Shown here: positions 15,535-24,076 of the stretch, one piece after another
Position numbering within the stretch: position 1 is the stretch's first letter
Layout: every line of letters begins with the position of its first letter
Assembly: GCA_937926175.1 (NCBI GenBank)
Contig: CALANV010000043.1
Span: 1 to 64,000 of the forward strand
From: an uncultured Rhodospirillales bacterium
GTDB lineage: Bacteria > Pseudomonadota > Alphaproteobacteria > CACIAM-22H2
Direction: 5' to 3'
DNA length: 64,000 bases
The notes under the pieces: model-generated
Told to the model about the DNA's origin: nothing
The model's input: the letters and a program-made list of their open reading frames with translations, nothing else
Databases searched by the model: none
Program-made: the position numbers and the translations under genes

Positions 15535-15927
15535 GTGACGACACAGTTCTTCGACCGGACATACAACGAGGCGATGGCGCTGCTGATCGCCGCGCGCGAC
15601 TACATAACCTATGCGCAGCCGGCCCGGCACCCGTCGCTCAGCCCCATGGGCCGCCTCAGGGTGAGCTGCGAGGCGCTGCGCCTTACGGCACGGCTGAGCC
15701 ACATCATGGCCTGGCTTCTGGCGCAGCGGGCCGTTCACGCCGGCGAGATCAGCCAGGAGGCGGCGGCACGGATGTACGCCTTGAGCGACGACGACGTCTG
15801 TCTGCTCGAGACCGAAACGCAAGCCGAGCTGCCGCCGCGTCTGCGCGAACTGCTGGCCCAGAGTCGCGCGCTTTACGTGCGCGTGACCCGGCTCGACGAG
15901 CTCGTCCGCCGGGCCGCGGCCAACTGA
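15535..15927 (+). CDS. rcdA: RcdA / DUF1465 family protein
   Basis: A 130-residue, almost wholly helical protein matching the alphaproteobacterial DUF1465 family. Its signature is FFDRTYNEAMALLIAARDY at the N-terminus and RLRVSCEALRLTARLSHIMAWLLAQRAV in the middle. In Caulobacter the family member RcdA is an adaptor that helps ClpXP degrade CtrA during the cell cycle; that role is inferred here. It starts with GTG at 15535, after GGGAGCAGCC. It is convergent with rpmE, with a shared bidirectional terminator. The gene lies about 9 kb from trcR, another cell-cycle regulator family. Confidence 0.8.
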   Translation: MTTQFFDRTYNEAMALLIAARDYITYAQPARHPSLSPMGRLRVSCEALRLTARLSHIMAWLLAQRAVHAGEISQEAAARMYALSDDDVCLLETETQAELPPRLRELLAQSRALYVRVTRLDELVRRAAAN

Positions 15928-15977
15928 CGGCCCGGCCGGGGTCGGACCGGCGGTCCGGCGGGCCGTCGGTCGCAAAC

Positions 15978-16006
15978 GAAAAGGGCGCCCCGGCGGGCGC
16001 CCTTTC
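15978..16006. terminator. Bidirectional terminator between rcdA and rpmE
   Basis: AAAGGGCGCCC (15980-15990), a CGGC loop and GGGCGCCCTTT (15995-16005) form an 11-bp perfect stem. T-tracts are present for both strands, so it can serve both convergent genes. Confidence 0.85.
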
Positions 16007-16028
16007 GGTTCCGGCCGGAACCCCGCGC

Positions 16029-16253
16029 CTATTTCTTGAGGCCGAGGTTCTGGAACTTCTTGTTGAACTTGGCCACCTGACCGCCCGAGTCGACGATGCG
16101 GTGCTGGCCGGTCCAGGCCGGATGCGTCTTGGGATCGATGTCGAGGCGCAGGGTATCGCCCGGCTTGCCCCAGGTCGACCGTGTCTTGAAGCTCGTCCCG
16201 TCGGTCATCACCACGGTGATCTCGTGGTAGTCGGGATGAATACCTTCCTTCAT
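16029..16253 (-). CDS. rpmE: 50S ribosomal protein L31
   Basis: A 74-residue ribosomal protein starting KEGIHPDYHEITVVMTDG, with the conserved DIDPKTHPAWTGQHRIVDSGGQVAKFNKKF segment. It has no cysteine, so it is the zinc-free form common in alphaproteobacteria. GGAGAGATCGCC precedes the ATG at 16253. Longer upstream in-frame starts give no similarity. Confidence 0.96.
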   Translation of the reverse strand: MKEGIHPDYHEITVVMTDGTSFKTRSTWGKPGDTLRLDIDPKTHPAWTGQHRIVDSGGQVAKFNKKFQNLGLKK

Positions 16254-16465
16254 GGCGATCTCTCCTGCACGCGCAGGCCAAGGCCGAGCCGGCCCGCGGG
16301 AACGCGGGCTTATAGCGCCGGGACCATGGCCGATCAAGCCTTTCGAGGGCGGGGCAGGTCCTTGTTGGGGCCGTGCCGGGCGTGTATAGGGTCTTTCGAA
16401 GCTTCCCCTCGCGCCCGTTTCGCGACGCAGCCGGGGAGAAATCCGGCAACGATTCAGCCTGAGCC

Positions 16466-16789
16466 ATGAACGAGAGCGCCTTCGAAACGATGGCCGATCG
16501 AATGCTGCAGCACCTGTTCGAGCGCATCGAGGCGGACGTCGACGACCTGGATGCGGAGCTGCGCGGCGGCATCCTGACGCTCGAGCTCGCGGACGGGCGG
16601 CAATACGTCATCAACAAGCACGCACCGAACCGCCAGATCTGGATGTCGTCGCCGGTCTCGGGCGCTTCGCATTACGCCTACGATGCCGCGGCGGGCGAAT
16701 GGCGGTCGACGCGCGACGGCGCATCGCTGACAGGGCGGCTTGCGGACGAGCTCGCGACCCTGACAGGTGCGCGCATCACGTTCGACTGA
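16466..16789 (+). CDS. cyaY: Frataxin-like iron donor protein CyaY
   Basis: A 107-residue frataxin homologue that binds iron through acidic ridge residues (FERIEADVDDLDAELRGG) and modulates IscS-dependent iron-sulfur cluster assembly. The conserved beta-sheet core QYVINKHAPNRQIWMSSPVSGASHY matches the family, including the invariant NKH and the WxSSPxSG motif. It is followed 9 nt later by the ABC exporter gene, so the two may be cotranscribed although no functional link is evident. Confidence 0.92.
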   Translation: MNESAFETMADRMLQHLFERIEADVDDLDAELRGGILTLELADGRQYVINKHAPNRQIWMSSPVSGASHYAYDAAAGEWRSTRDGASLTGRLADELATLTGARITFD

Positions 16790-16798
16790 CGATTTCAC

Positions 16799-18631
16799 GT
16801 GGCACCGAAAACCGCCGACGCATCGACCCGGCCCGCCAGCCGAAACTTCGGCGTGCTGCGGCGGCTGTTCGCTTTCGTGCGGCCCTATCGCGGCCGCGTC
16901 GCGCTCGCCGCCATCGCGCTGACGGTCGCGGCCGGCACGGTGCTGACGTTCGGCGCGCTGCTGCGCTGGCTGGTCGATCAGGGCTTCGCGGCGGGCGAAG
17001 CGCATCGGCTGGACCAGGCGCTCGCCGCACTGCTGGCGACCGTCCTCGTTCTGGCGGTCGCGACCTTCGCGCGCGCCTATTTCGTCTCGTGGCTGGGCGA
17101 GCGCGTCGCCGCCGATCTGCGCAACGCCGTGTTCACCAACGTCATCCGTCTGTCGCCCGGCTTCTTCGAGATGACCCGCACGGGCGAGGTGCTGTCGCGT
17201 CTGACCACGGACACGACGGTGCTTCAGGTCGTCGTCGGCTCCTCCGCGTCGATGGCGGTGCGCAACGTGCTGCTGGTCGTGGGCGGCGTGGCGATGATGG
17301 CGGTCACGTCGCTGAAGCTCACGGCGCTGGCGCTGCTCGTCGTGCCCGTCGTCGTCGCGCCGATCATCCTCTTCGGCCGCCGCGTGCGGGCGCTTTCGCG
17401 CGCGAGCCAGGACCGCATCGGCGACGTCGGCGCCGATATCGACGAGCGGATCAATGCCGTGCGGACAGTCCAGGCCTTCAATCGCGAGGCGGACGAGAGC
17501 GACCGGTTCCGCACGCTGGTCGAAGCGGCCTTCGTCGCGGCCATCCGGCGATCGCTGGCACGCGCGGCCCTTGCCGCCGTCGTCATCGTGCTGGTGTTCA
17601 GCGCGATCGGCGTCGTGCTGTGGATCGGCGGCCATGACGCCATCGCCGGCCGGATCTCGCCGGGCGATCTTTCCGCATTCATCTTCTATGCCGTGATCGT
17701 CGCCGGCTCGGTCGGGTCGATCAGCGAGTTCGCCGCCGACCTGCAGCGCGCGGCGGGCGCGTCGGAGCGGCTGTTCGAGCTTCTCGACGCCCGCCCGGCC
17801 GTGGTCGCGCCGGCGAAGCCGCAACGCCTGTCGACGCCGGCACGCGGCGCTGTCGCGCTCGAGAAGGTGACCTTCCATTATCCAACGCGCCCCGAACGCG
17901 CGGCCCTGCGCGATGTCACGTTCACCGTCGCACCGGGCGAGACGGTGGCACTCGTCGGGCCGTCGGGGGCGGGAAAGACGACCGTTTTCCAGCTTCTTCT
18001 CCGGTTCTATGACCCGGAGCACGGGCGCGTCCTGATGGACGGCGTCGACATCGCGCGCGCCGATCCCGCCGAGGTGCGCGCGCGCATCGGCCTCGTGCCG
18101 CAGGATCCCGTGATCTTCGCGACCGACGTCGCGACCAACATCCGCTACGGCCGGCCGGACGCTTCCGATGCCGAGGTCCGTGCCGCCGCCGAGGCGGCGC
18201 AGGCGCTGGAATTCATCGAACGGCTGCCGCAAGGGTTCGCGACCAATCTGGGCGAACGCGGCGTACGCCTGTCGGGCGGTCAGCGGCAGCGCATCGCCAT
18301 CGCGCGCGCGCTGCTTCGCGATCCTGCATTGCTGCTGCTCGACGAGGCGACGAGCGCGCTCGATGCCGAGAGCGAACGCCTCGTGCAGCAGGCCCTGGAA
18401 CGGCTGATGGCGACGCGGACCGTCATCGTCATCGCGCACCGGCTGGCGACGGTGAAGCGCGCCGACCGCATTCTGGTGCTGGACGAAGGGCGGCTGGTTG
18501 CCTCAGGCACGCACGACCAGCTCGTGGCACAGGGCGGATTGTATGCCCGCCTCGCCGCACTTCAGTTCATGACCGACGACCAGCGCGCAACGGACGGCCG
18601 CGCCGCCGCGGCCGGAGACGGTCGGAGCTGA
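16799..18631 (+). CDS. ABC transporter, fused permease/ATP-binding half-transporter (MsbA/ABCB type)
   Basis: A 610-residue half-transporter expected to act as a homodimer in the inner membrane. Residues about 20-310 form the six-helix exporter domain (TM helices starting near VALAAIALTVAAGTVL and ending ISPGDLSAFIFYAVIVAGSVG). The nucleotide-binding domain follows with Walker A GPSGAGKTT near residue 386, signature LSGGQRQRIAIARAL near 492, Walker B LLLLDEATSALD and H-loop IVIAHRLATVKRAD. The start is GTG at 16799. Proteobacterial relatives form the MsbA-related family (TIGR02204); the substrate, lipid or drug, is unknown. Confidence 0.9.
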   Translation: MAPKTADASTRPASRNFGVLRRLFAFVRPYRGRVALAAIALTVAAGTVLTFGALLRWLVDQGFAAGEAHRLDQALAALLATVLVLAVATFARAYFVSWLGERVAADLRNAVFTNVIRLSPGFFEMTRTGEVLSRLTTDTTVLQVVVGSSASMAVRNVLLVVGGVAMMAVTSLKLTALALLVVPVVVAPIILFGRRVRALSRASQDRIGDVGADIDERINAVRTVQAFNREADESDRFRTLVEAAFVAAIRRSLARAALAAVVIVLVFSAIGVVLWIGGHDAIAGRISPGDLSAFIFYAVIVAGSVGSISEFAADLQRAAGASERLFELLDARPAVVAPAKPQRLSTPARGAVALEKVTFHYPTRPERAALRDVTFTVAPGETVALVGPSGAGKTTVFQLLLRFYDPEHGRVLMDGVDIARADPAEVRARIGLVPQDPVIFATDVATNIRYGRPDASDAEVRAAAEAAQALEFIERLPQGFATNLGERGVRLSGGQRQRIAIARALLRDPALLLLDEATSALDAESERLVQQALERLMATRTVIVIAHRLATVKRADRILVLDEGRLVASGTHDQLVAQGGLYARLAALQFMTDDQRATDGRAAAAGDGRS

Positions 18632-18702
18632 GCCGACGCCGTAATCCGCGACGGCCGAACCTGCTGCTTGATCATGTGCGTGCGACGTGACGCATCGCGC
18701 GA

Positions 18703-19638
18703 TCACGTCGGCAGACGGAAATGCGTCCTGAGCGCGTCGACCATCGATTCGCCCATGGCGGCGCGGGTCTCGTGCGTCGCGCTGCCGATGTGCGGCAGGA
18801 GCATGACGCGCTCGTCATCGAGAAGTTCGGCGGGTACGTGGGGCTCGTTCTCGAAGACGTCGAGCCCGGCGCCGGCAATGGCGCCCCGCTTCAGCGCATC
18901 GACGAGCGCGGCTTCGTCGACGACCGTTCCCCGGGAGATGTTGACGAGCCAACCGGTGGGACCGAGGGCTTCCAGGATCCGGGCATCGACCAGATGCCGC
19001 GTCGCAGCACCGCCGGGGCAGCAGACGACGAGCGCACGGCTCCACCGCGCCAGGTCGACGAGGTCGGCGAAGAACGGGTAGGAAACCTCGGCCTTGCGCC
19101 GCGGTCCGTAATACGCGACCGCGGCGCCCATGACGTCGAGGCGCCGGGCCAGCGCCTTGCCGATGTGCCCCAGGCCGATGATGCCGACCTTGAGCCCGCG
19201 CAACGTATGCCCGAGCGCGAATGCGCCCTGCTGCCACGCGCCCGACCGCACGAAGCGGTCGGCGGCGCCGATGCCTCGGGTGACACCGAGGAGGAGCGCC
19301 AGCGCGATGTCAGCGACGTCTTCGGCGAGAACCGCGGACGTATTCGTCACCCTCACGTTCCGTCGTGCCGCGGCGTCGAGATCGATTCCGTCGAGGCCGG
19401 CGCTGTAGCAGGCGATGATCTCGAGCGCCGGCAGGCTGTCGATGAGCTTCGCATCGACGGGGCCCTTCCCGGTCGTCGCGATGCCGCGAATGCGCGGGCC
19501 GTGGGCTTCGAGCAGTGCGTTGCGTTCGTCTTCGTTCTTCGGCAGCTCGTGAACTGTGAAATGCCGGCGCAGGAGCCGGCATGTCTCCTCGGGCAGCACG
19601 GTGGCTTGCAGCACCTCGATAGCGGCAGCGCTATTCAT
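18703..19638 (-). CDS. D-2-hydroxyacid dehydrogenase (glyoxylate/hydroxypyruvate reductase-like)
   Basis: NAD(P)-dependent D-isomer-specific 2-hydroxyacid dehydrogenase, 311 residues. The nucleotide-binding motif is VGIIGLGHIGKALARRL near residue 150. The catalytic Arg is in NISRGTVVDEAAL, the Glu in GLDVFENEPHVP and the His in LLPHIGSATHETR. Members reduce glyoxylate, hydroxypyruvate or other 2-oxo acids. It is the last gene of the leftward operon gntR-permease-permease-dehydrogenase, starting 3 nt after the permease stop. It therefore probably reduces a 2-oxo acid produced by the pathway encoded in the divergent operon. That role is inference. Confidence 0.88.
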   Translation of the reverse strand: MNSAAAIEVLQATVLPEETCRLLRRHFTVHELPKNEDERNALLEAHGPRIRGIATTGKGPVDAKLIDSLPALEIIACYSAGLDGIDLDAAARRNVRVTNTSAVLAEDVADIALALLLGVTRGIGAADRFVRSGAWQQGAFALGHTLRGLKVGIIGLGHIGKALARRLDVMGAAVAYYGPRRKAEVSYPFFADLVDLARWSRALVVCCPGGAATRHLVDARILEALGPTGWLVNISRGTVVDEAALVDALKRGAIAGAGLDVFENEPHVPAELLDDERVMLLPHIGSATHETRAAMGESMVDALRTHFRLPT

Positions 19639-19641
19639 GAC

Positions 19642-20541
19642 CTAACCTGTAGGACCGAGTCTGGTGTCGAATGCATCACGGACGGCGTCGCCGACGAAGT
19701 TGAAGGCAAGCACCGTGAGAAAGATCGCGAGACCAGGGAAGAAGCTCATCCACCACGCCTGCCAGTACTCCATGCCGGTCGCGACCATGTAACCCCAGCT
19801 CGGCGTCGGCGGACGGACGCCGAGCCCGAGAAAGCTCAGGGCCGATTCGGTGATCAGCGCCTGCGAGCCGCTGAGCGAGGCGTAGACGATGACGTTTCCC
19901 GTCACGTTCGGCCACAGATGCTTCGCGATGATGCGCCAGTGGCTGGCGCCGAGGACGCGCGCGGCCTTCACGAAGTCGATCTTCTTGAGGGTAAGCACCT
20001 CGCTGCGGACGAGCCGCGCGAAGCCGGGCGTCTTGGTGATCGCGATCGCGATCATCGCGTTCATCAGGTCTGGGCCGAGAACGGCGATGATGGACAGGGC
20101 GAGCACCAGCAGGGGAAAGGCGAGAAGCGCATCCATGATGCGCATGATCATGCTGTCCAGCCAACCGCCGACATAGCCGGAAACGAGACCGATCAACGAA
20201 CCGGCGACGATCGCGAGGCCGATCGCAAGCCCGACGATCTGGAGGGACACGCGTGAGCCCCAGATTACCCGGCTGAGTATGTCGCGCCCGATCTCGTCGG
20301 TTCCGAACCAGTTTTCGGCCGACGGCGGCTCGAGGAAGCCGACGGGGAGCATGTCCTCCGGCGAGTAGGGGGCGATCCACGGTGCGAGCACGGCGAGGAG
20401 CACCACCACCGCAATGACGCCAAGGCCGAACATCCCGAGCTTGTGGCGCACGAAACGGCGGGCGAACTGGCGCCAGGGGGATCGCGACGAACGCGGTGCG
20501 ACGAGGGTGGTCGCGCCGGCGGTCTCGGCATGGGCGTTCAT
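19642..20541 (-). CDS. Peptide/nickel-type ABC transporter permease (DppC family)
   Basis: Inner-membrane permease of 299 residues. A cytoplasmic N-terminus (SPWRQFARRFVRHKLGMFGLGVIAVVVLLAVLAPWIAPYSP) carries the OppC-type N-terminal domain and first helix. Six helices are predicted, with the EAA-type loop in DFVKAARVLGASHWRIIAKHLWPNV that contacts the ATPase. ATG at 20541 follows the dppB-like stop by 17 nt. It pairs with the permease at 20559, the ATPases at 24797 and 25896, and the binding protein at 22425. In-frame codons upstream of 20541 overlap the other permease and are not coding. Confidence 0.9.
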   Translation of the reverse strand: MNAHAETAGATTLVAPRSSRSPWRQFARRFVRHKLGMFGLGVIAVVVLLAVLAPWIAPYSPEDMLPVGFLEPPSAENWFGTDEIGRDILSRVIWGSRVSLQIVGLAIGLAIVAGSLIGLVSGYVGGWLDSMIMRIMDALLAFPLLVLALSIIAVLGPDLMNAMIAIAITKTPGFARLVRSEVLTLKKIDFVKAARVLGASHWRIIAKHLWPNVTGNVIVYASLSGSQALITESALSFLGLGVRPPTPSWGYMVATGMEYWQAWWMSFFPGLAIFLTVLAFNFVGDAVRDAFDTRLGPTG

Positions 20542-20558
20542 GGGCTGCTCGCGACTCC

Positions 20559-21500
20559 TCAGAACTCGATGCGCGGATCCAGAAGCGTGTAGAGCAGATC
20601 GGTCAGCAGACTCACGACCAGCACGCTCAGCACGACGAACAGGATGGCGCCCTGCACGACCGGAAAGTCGCGGCTGAAGATGCCCTCGACCATCATCCGG
20701 CCGAGCCCGGGCAACGCGAATACCGTCTCGGTGACGACGGCCCCGCCGAGGAGCGCGCCGATCTGCAGGCCGATGACGGTCACGACCGGAATGAGCGCGT
20801 TGCGTAGCGCGTGCTTCATCACGACGACGCGCTCGTGCACGCCCTTGGCCCGTGCCGTGCGGATGTAATCCTGCGACAGGACCTGGAGCATCGCGGCCCT
20901 GGTCTGACGCATAATGAGCGCGGCAAAGGCGACGCCGATCGTGACCGAAGGCAGGATCATGAGCTTCAGGTTCTCGATCGGGTCGTCCGCGAACGGGACG
21001 TATCCGGAGGGCGGCAGCCAGCCGAGCTGCAGCGCGAAGACCATGACGAGGAGAATGCCCATCCAGAAATAGGGCACCGCGACGCCGGCCATGGCGATCA
21101 GGCTGACGACGACGTCGAGCCAGGAATTGCGCCATCGCGCCGCGACGATGCCGGCCGGCACGCCGATCGCCATGGCCAGCAGAATGGACAGCAGGGCGAG
21201 TTCGAGGGTGACCGGCACGCGCGTCACCAGCATGTCGATCACCGGTTCGCGGCTGCGCAGAGAGCGGCCGAGGTCGCCGGAGAAGGCGCGCGCGACCCAG
21301 TTGACGTACTGCACCGGGATCGGATCGTTGAGACCGTATTCGATCCGCGCGCGCTCGCGCTGTTCCGGGGTCGCCTGTTCGCCGAGGATCGTGACCGTCG
21401 GATCGCCTGGCAGCAGATGCGTCGTGGCGAACACGATGACGGTCACGAAGAACATGACCGGCACCATCTGCGCCATGCGGCGTATGAGGAAACGTCCCAT
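20559..21500 (-). CDS. Peptide/nickel-type ABC transporter permease (DppB family)
   Basis: Inner-membrane permease of 313 residues. The N-terminus MGRFLIRRMAQMVPVMFFVTVIVFATTHLLPGDP is the OppB/DppB signature, followed by five more helices and the EAA loop QDYIRTARAKGVHERVVVMKHALRNALIP. It begins 11 nt after the GntR regulator stop on the same strand, forming an operon with it, the DppC-like permease and the 2-hydroxyacid dehydrogenase. The peptide-type transporter family also carries sugars, oligosaccharides and opine-like compounds, so peptide transport should not be assumed. Confidence 0.9.
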   Translation of the reverse strand: MGRFLIRRMAQMVPVMFFVTVIVFATTHLLPGDPTVTILGEQATPEQRERARIEYGLNDPIPVQYVNWVARAFSGDLGRSLRSREPVIDMLVTRVPVTLELALLSILLAMAIGVPAGIVAARWRNSWLDVVVSLIAMAGVAVPYFWMGILLVMVFALQLGWLPPSGYVPFADDPIENLKLMILPSVTIGVAFAALIMRQTRAAMLQVLSQDYIRTARAKGVHERVVVMKHALRNALIPVVTVIGLQIGALLGGAVVTETVFALPGLGRMMVEGIFSRDFPVVQGAILFVVLSVLVVSLLTDLLYTLLDPRIEF

Positions 21501-21511
21501 CGGATACGTGC

Positions 21512-22246
21512 TTACAGCCGGGCGAGGCGGCTCTTGTCGCCGCTGATCGCCATGACGACGGGTTTGGTGGCGTCGAAGTGGTGGCGCATGGCGGCGCGCG
21601 CGGCCGCCGGATCCCGGGCGAGGACCGCATCCAGGACGGCCTTGTGCCGCGCCAGCGTCGCCGGCGTGCTGCGCAGATCGGTCTGCACGCCGAGGAGGCG
21701 CATGGTATAGCGCATCACGTCGCGAAGGCCGGTGATCGCGTGCAGCATGATCACGTTCCCGGCGTTGCGTGCGAGTGCCATGTGAAAGGCGAAATCCGCC
21801 TCGAGCCAGGGCTCGATCGAATCGACGTTCGCTTCCATGCGCCGGTACGCGCTTTCCAGCTCGCGAAGCCCTTCGAGCGTGGCGCGCTCGGCGGCGAGCT
21901 CAGCGATCTCGGTCTCGATCGCGCGGCGCAGCTCGAGCGCATCACGCAGGCCCGTGTCGCTGGAGCGGACCGCAAGCTTGAAAAAGCCTTCCAGCGGCGC
22001 CGCGCTGAGCGGGCGGATCGTCGTCGCCTTGCCCTGCTGGATCTGCACGATGCCGTAGACGGCGAGCTGGTTGAGCGCCTCGCGGACGGTCGACTTGCTG
22101 ACGTTGAACTGGCGCGCGAGTTCCGCCTCGGCGGGAAGAGAGTCGCCCGGTTTCAGGGCGCCGGTTGCGATGAGCTGGACCAGCCGTTCGGCGACCTGCT
22201 CGGACAGGCGTGTGCGGTCTCCAACGCGGACGGCTTGTGCTTCCAT
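21512..22246 (-). CDS. GntR-family transcriptional regulator, FadR/FCD subfamily
   Basis: A 244-residue regulator. The winged helix-turn-helix spans residues about 12-75 (LSEQVAERLVQLIATGALKPGDSLPAEAELARQFNVSKSTVREALNQL). The FCD effector domain follows, with metal-ligand-type residues in EADFAFHMALARNAGN and ARHKAVLDAVLARD. FCD regulators usually bind small carboxylates such as sugar acids or lactate, in line with the enzymes of the cluster. It is first in the leftward operon and divergent from the binding-protein gene. Two copies of the sequence ATATCNGATA in the intergenic region are likely operators. Confidence 0.9.
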   Translation of the reverse strand: MEAQAVRVGDRTRLSEQVAERLVQLIATGALKPGDSLPAEAELARQFNVSKSTVREALNQLAVYGIVQIQQGKATTIRPLSAAPLEGFFKLAVRSSDTGLRDALELRRAIETEIAELAAERATLEGLRELESAYRRMEANVDSIEPWLEADFAFHMALARNAGNVIMLHAITGLRDVMRYTMRLLGVQTDLRSTPATLARHKAVLDAVLARDPAAARAAMRHHFDATKPVVMAISGDKSRLARL

Positions 22247-22274
22247 CCCTTTGCTCCTCCCAAGTCATTAAACG

Positions 22275-22363
22275 TATCTGATATATGATATGTCGGTCAA
22301 TCCCTTGTTATTCAACATTTTACGCGTTAAAGCCCCGTTGACTGTCATAACAGATATCCGATA
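22275..22363. promoter_or_regulatory. Candidate GntR operator pair in the divergent promoter region
   Basis: TATCTGATAT at 22275-22284 and ATATCCGATA at 22354-22363 are inverted copies of one motif, ATATCNGATA (the first on the minus strand). They lie in an AT-rich 178-bp gap between the gntR start and the binding-protein start, 79 bp apart by centre. The position and shared motif suggest autoregulation and control of both operons. Confidence 0.5.
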
Positions 22364-22424
22364 AGTTAGCCGCAAAGCCATGCGACAACCACAGCGGCTC
22401 GTTAACCGCCAGCGGAGGGAACCC

Positions 22425-23978
22425 ATGAAAATCAATCGCAGATGCATACTGGCGTTGGCCGGCTTCGCGGCTGCGCTGCTCAACATGCCGGCGGCCATCG
22501 CGGCGGAAACGCCGGTCCGCGGCGGCACCATCGTCGCCTCCATGGATCTGCAGCCGAAGAGCCTCGATCCGATCATGGGCGACGCCCCCAACTCGGACCG
22601 CTATGTGCTGCTGCAGATCTTCGAATCGCTGCTGCGGTTCGACGAGCGAGGCAACCTGCAACCGGCGCTCGCCGAAAGCTGGAGCTACTCGGATGACAAG
22701 AAGTCCATCCTGTTCAAGCTGCGCCGGGGCGTGACCTTCCACGACGGCACGCCGTTCGATGCCGAGGCGGCCGCCTTCAACCTCCGCCGCGCCATTTCGC
22801 CGGAAGTGAATGCGCCGCGCCGCGGCGACCTTGCCGACATCGAGTCCGTCGACGTCGTCGATGCCTACACGCTCCGCGTCAATCTGAAGGACACGTCGGG
22901 TGCCGCGCTGGCTTCGCTCGCGGTCGAAGCCGGGATGATATCGTCGCCGACCGCGATCAAGAAGTACGGCCAGGATTACGGCCGCTATCCCGTCGGGACC
23001 GGCCCGTTCAAGTTCGTCGAATGGGTTGCCGGTAGTCATGTCGATCTGGAGCGGAACGAAAACTACTGGCGGATCGGCGAGGATGGAAAGCCGCTACCCT
23101 ATGTCGACAAGGTGCGCCTGCGGTTCATCCCGAACACGGCGGTCAAGCTGGTGGAAGTCCGTTCGGGCAACGTGCACATCGTCGACGGCGTGACGCCGAA
23201 GGACTTCGAGGCCGTCGAGAAGGATTCGAACCTGCGTCTCGTCAAGGTGCCGCCGGGCATCGCCCAGTGGGTCGCGCTCAACACGACGTTGCCGCCATTC
23301 AACGATCCGAAGCTGCGTCGCGCCCTGAGCGTCTCGATCAACCGCGATCAGATCATGAAGATGGTCACCCGCGGCTACGGCATGGTCATCCCGACGGTCG
23401 TGGCGGCGACCGACTGGTCGTATGACGAGAACGTGAAGCCGCATCCCTACGATCCGGCCGAGGCGAAGAAGCTCCTCGCCGAAGCCGGCAAACCGGACGG
23501 CTTCAAGGCGACGCTGAGCGTCATCCAGCGCGATCCCGACACCCAGATCGCGCAGATCATGCAACAGCAGCTCAAACAGGTCGGGATCGATCTCGAGATC
23601 GAGATTCTGGAGCGTCAAGCCTGGGTTTCGAAGGTCCTGAATGGCAAGACTCACCAAGCCGCGCTCGGGCGGGTGAACGTGCCGCGCGCCGATCCGGATC
23701 ACGTCTTCGGACTGTTCTTTGGCCGCGATGCTGCCCAGAACTGGTCCGTCATCACGGACGAGGCGCTCTTCCGGGTCGTGGACGAGGCGCGCCGCTCGAT
23801 CGATCCGGCCGAACGGAAGAAGTACTACACGGAAGCCCAGCAGATTCTGCTCGACAATACCTATTACGCCTTCCTCTTCTTCCGCGAGGCACGGCACGTC
23901 GCGCGCAAGGAGGTCAAGAGCCTGACCATCGATGCCGGCGGCGCTTGGCTCCTGGGCTACGCCTGGCTCGAGAAATGA
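22425..23978 (+). CDS. ABC transporter substrate-binding protein, family 5 (DppA/OppA type)
   Basis: Periplasmic binding protein of 517 residues. A signal peptide covers about residues 1-27 (KINRRCILALAGFAAALLNM, then AIA-A cleavage). The family 5 pattern continues with GGTIVASMDLQPKSLDPIMGD, LQIFESLLRFDERGNLQPALAESW, FKLRRGVTFHDGTPFDAEA and GTGPFKFVEW. The ATG at 22425 follows GGAGGGA; an ATG 45 nt earlier lacks a site. It is the first gene of the rightward operon and should deliver the substrate to the two permeases encoded on the other strand. Confidence 0.92.
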   Translation: MKINRRCILALAGFAAALLNMPAAIAAETPVRGGTIVASMDLQPKSLDPIMGDAPNSDRYVLLQIFESLLRFDERGNLQPALAESWSYSDDKKSILFKLRRGVTFHDGTPFDAEAAAFNLRRAISPEVNAPRRGDLADIESVDVVDAYTLRVNLKDTSGAALASLAVEAGMISSPTAIKKYGQDYGRYPVGTGPFKFVEWVAGSHVDLERNENYWRIGEDGKPLPYVDKVRLRFIPNTAVKLVEVRSGNVHIVDGVTPKDFEAVEKDSNLRLVKVPPGIAQWVALNTTLPPFNDPKLRRALSVSINRDQIMKMVTRGYGMVIPTVVAATDWSYDENVKPHPYDPAEAKKLLAEAGKPDGFKATLSVIQRDPDTQIAQIMQQQLKQVGIDLEIEILERQAWVSKVLNGKTHQAALGRVNVPRADPDHVFGLFFGRDAAQNWSVITDEALFRVVDEARRSIDPAERKKYYTEAQQILLDNTYYAFLFFREARHVARKEVKSLTIDAGGAWLLGYAWLEK

Positions 23979-24076
23979 AGCGAGCGCCCGCGGCCGGGAA
24001 CGGTGATCCCGTTCTTTCCGCGGGCGCTTTTCCGTCCAGGCGGAACGACGCTTTCAACATACAAGGATCGAAAATC

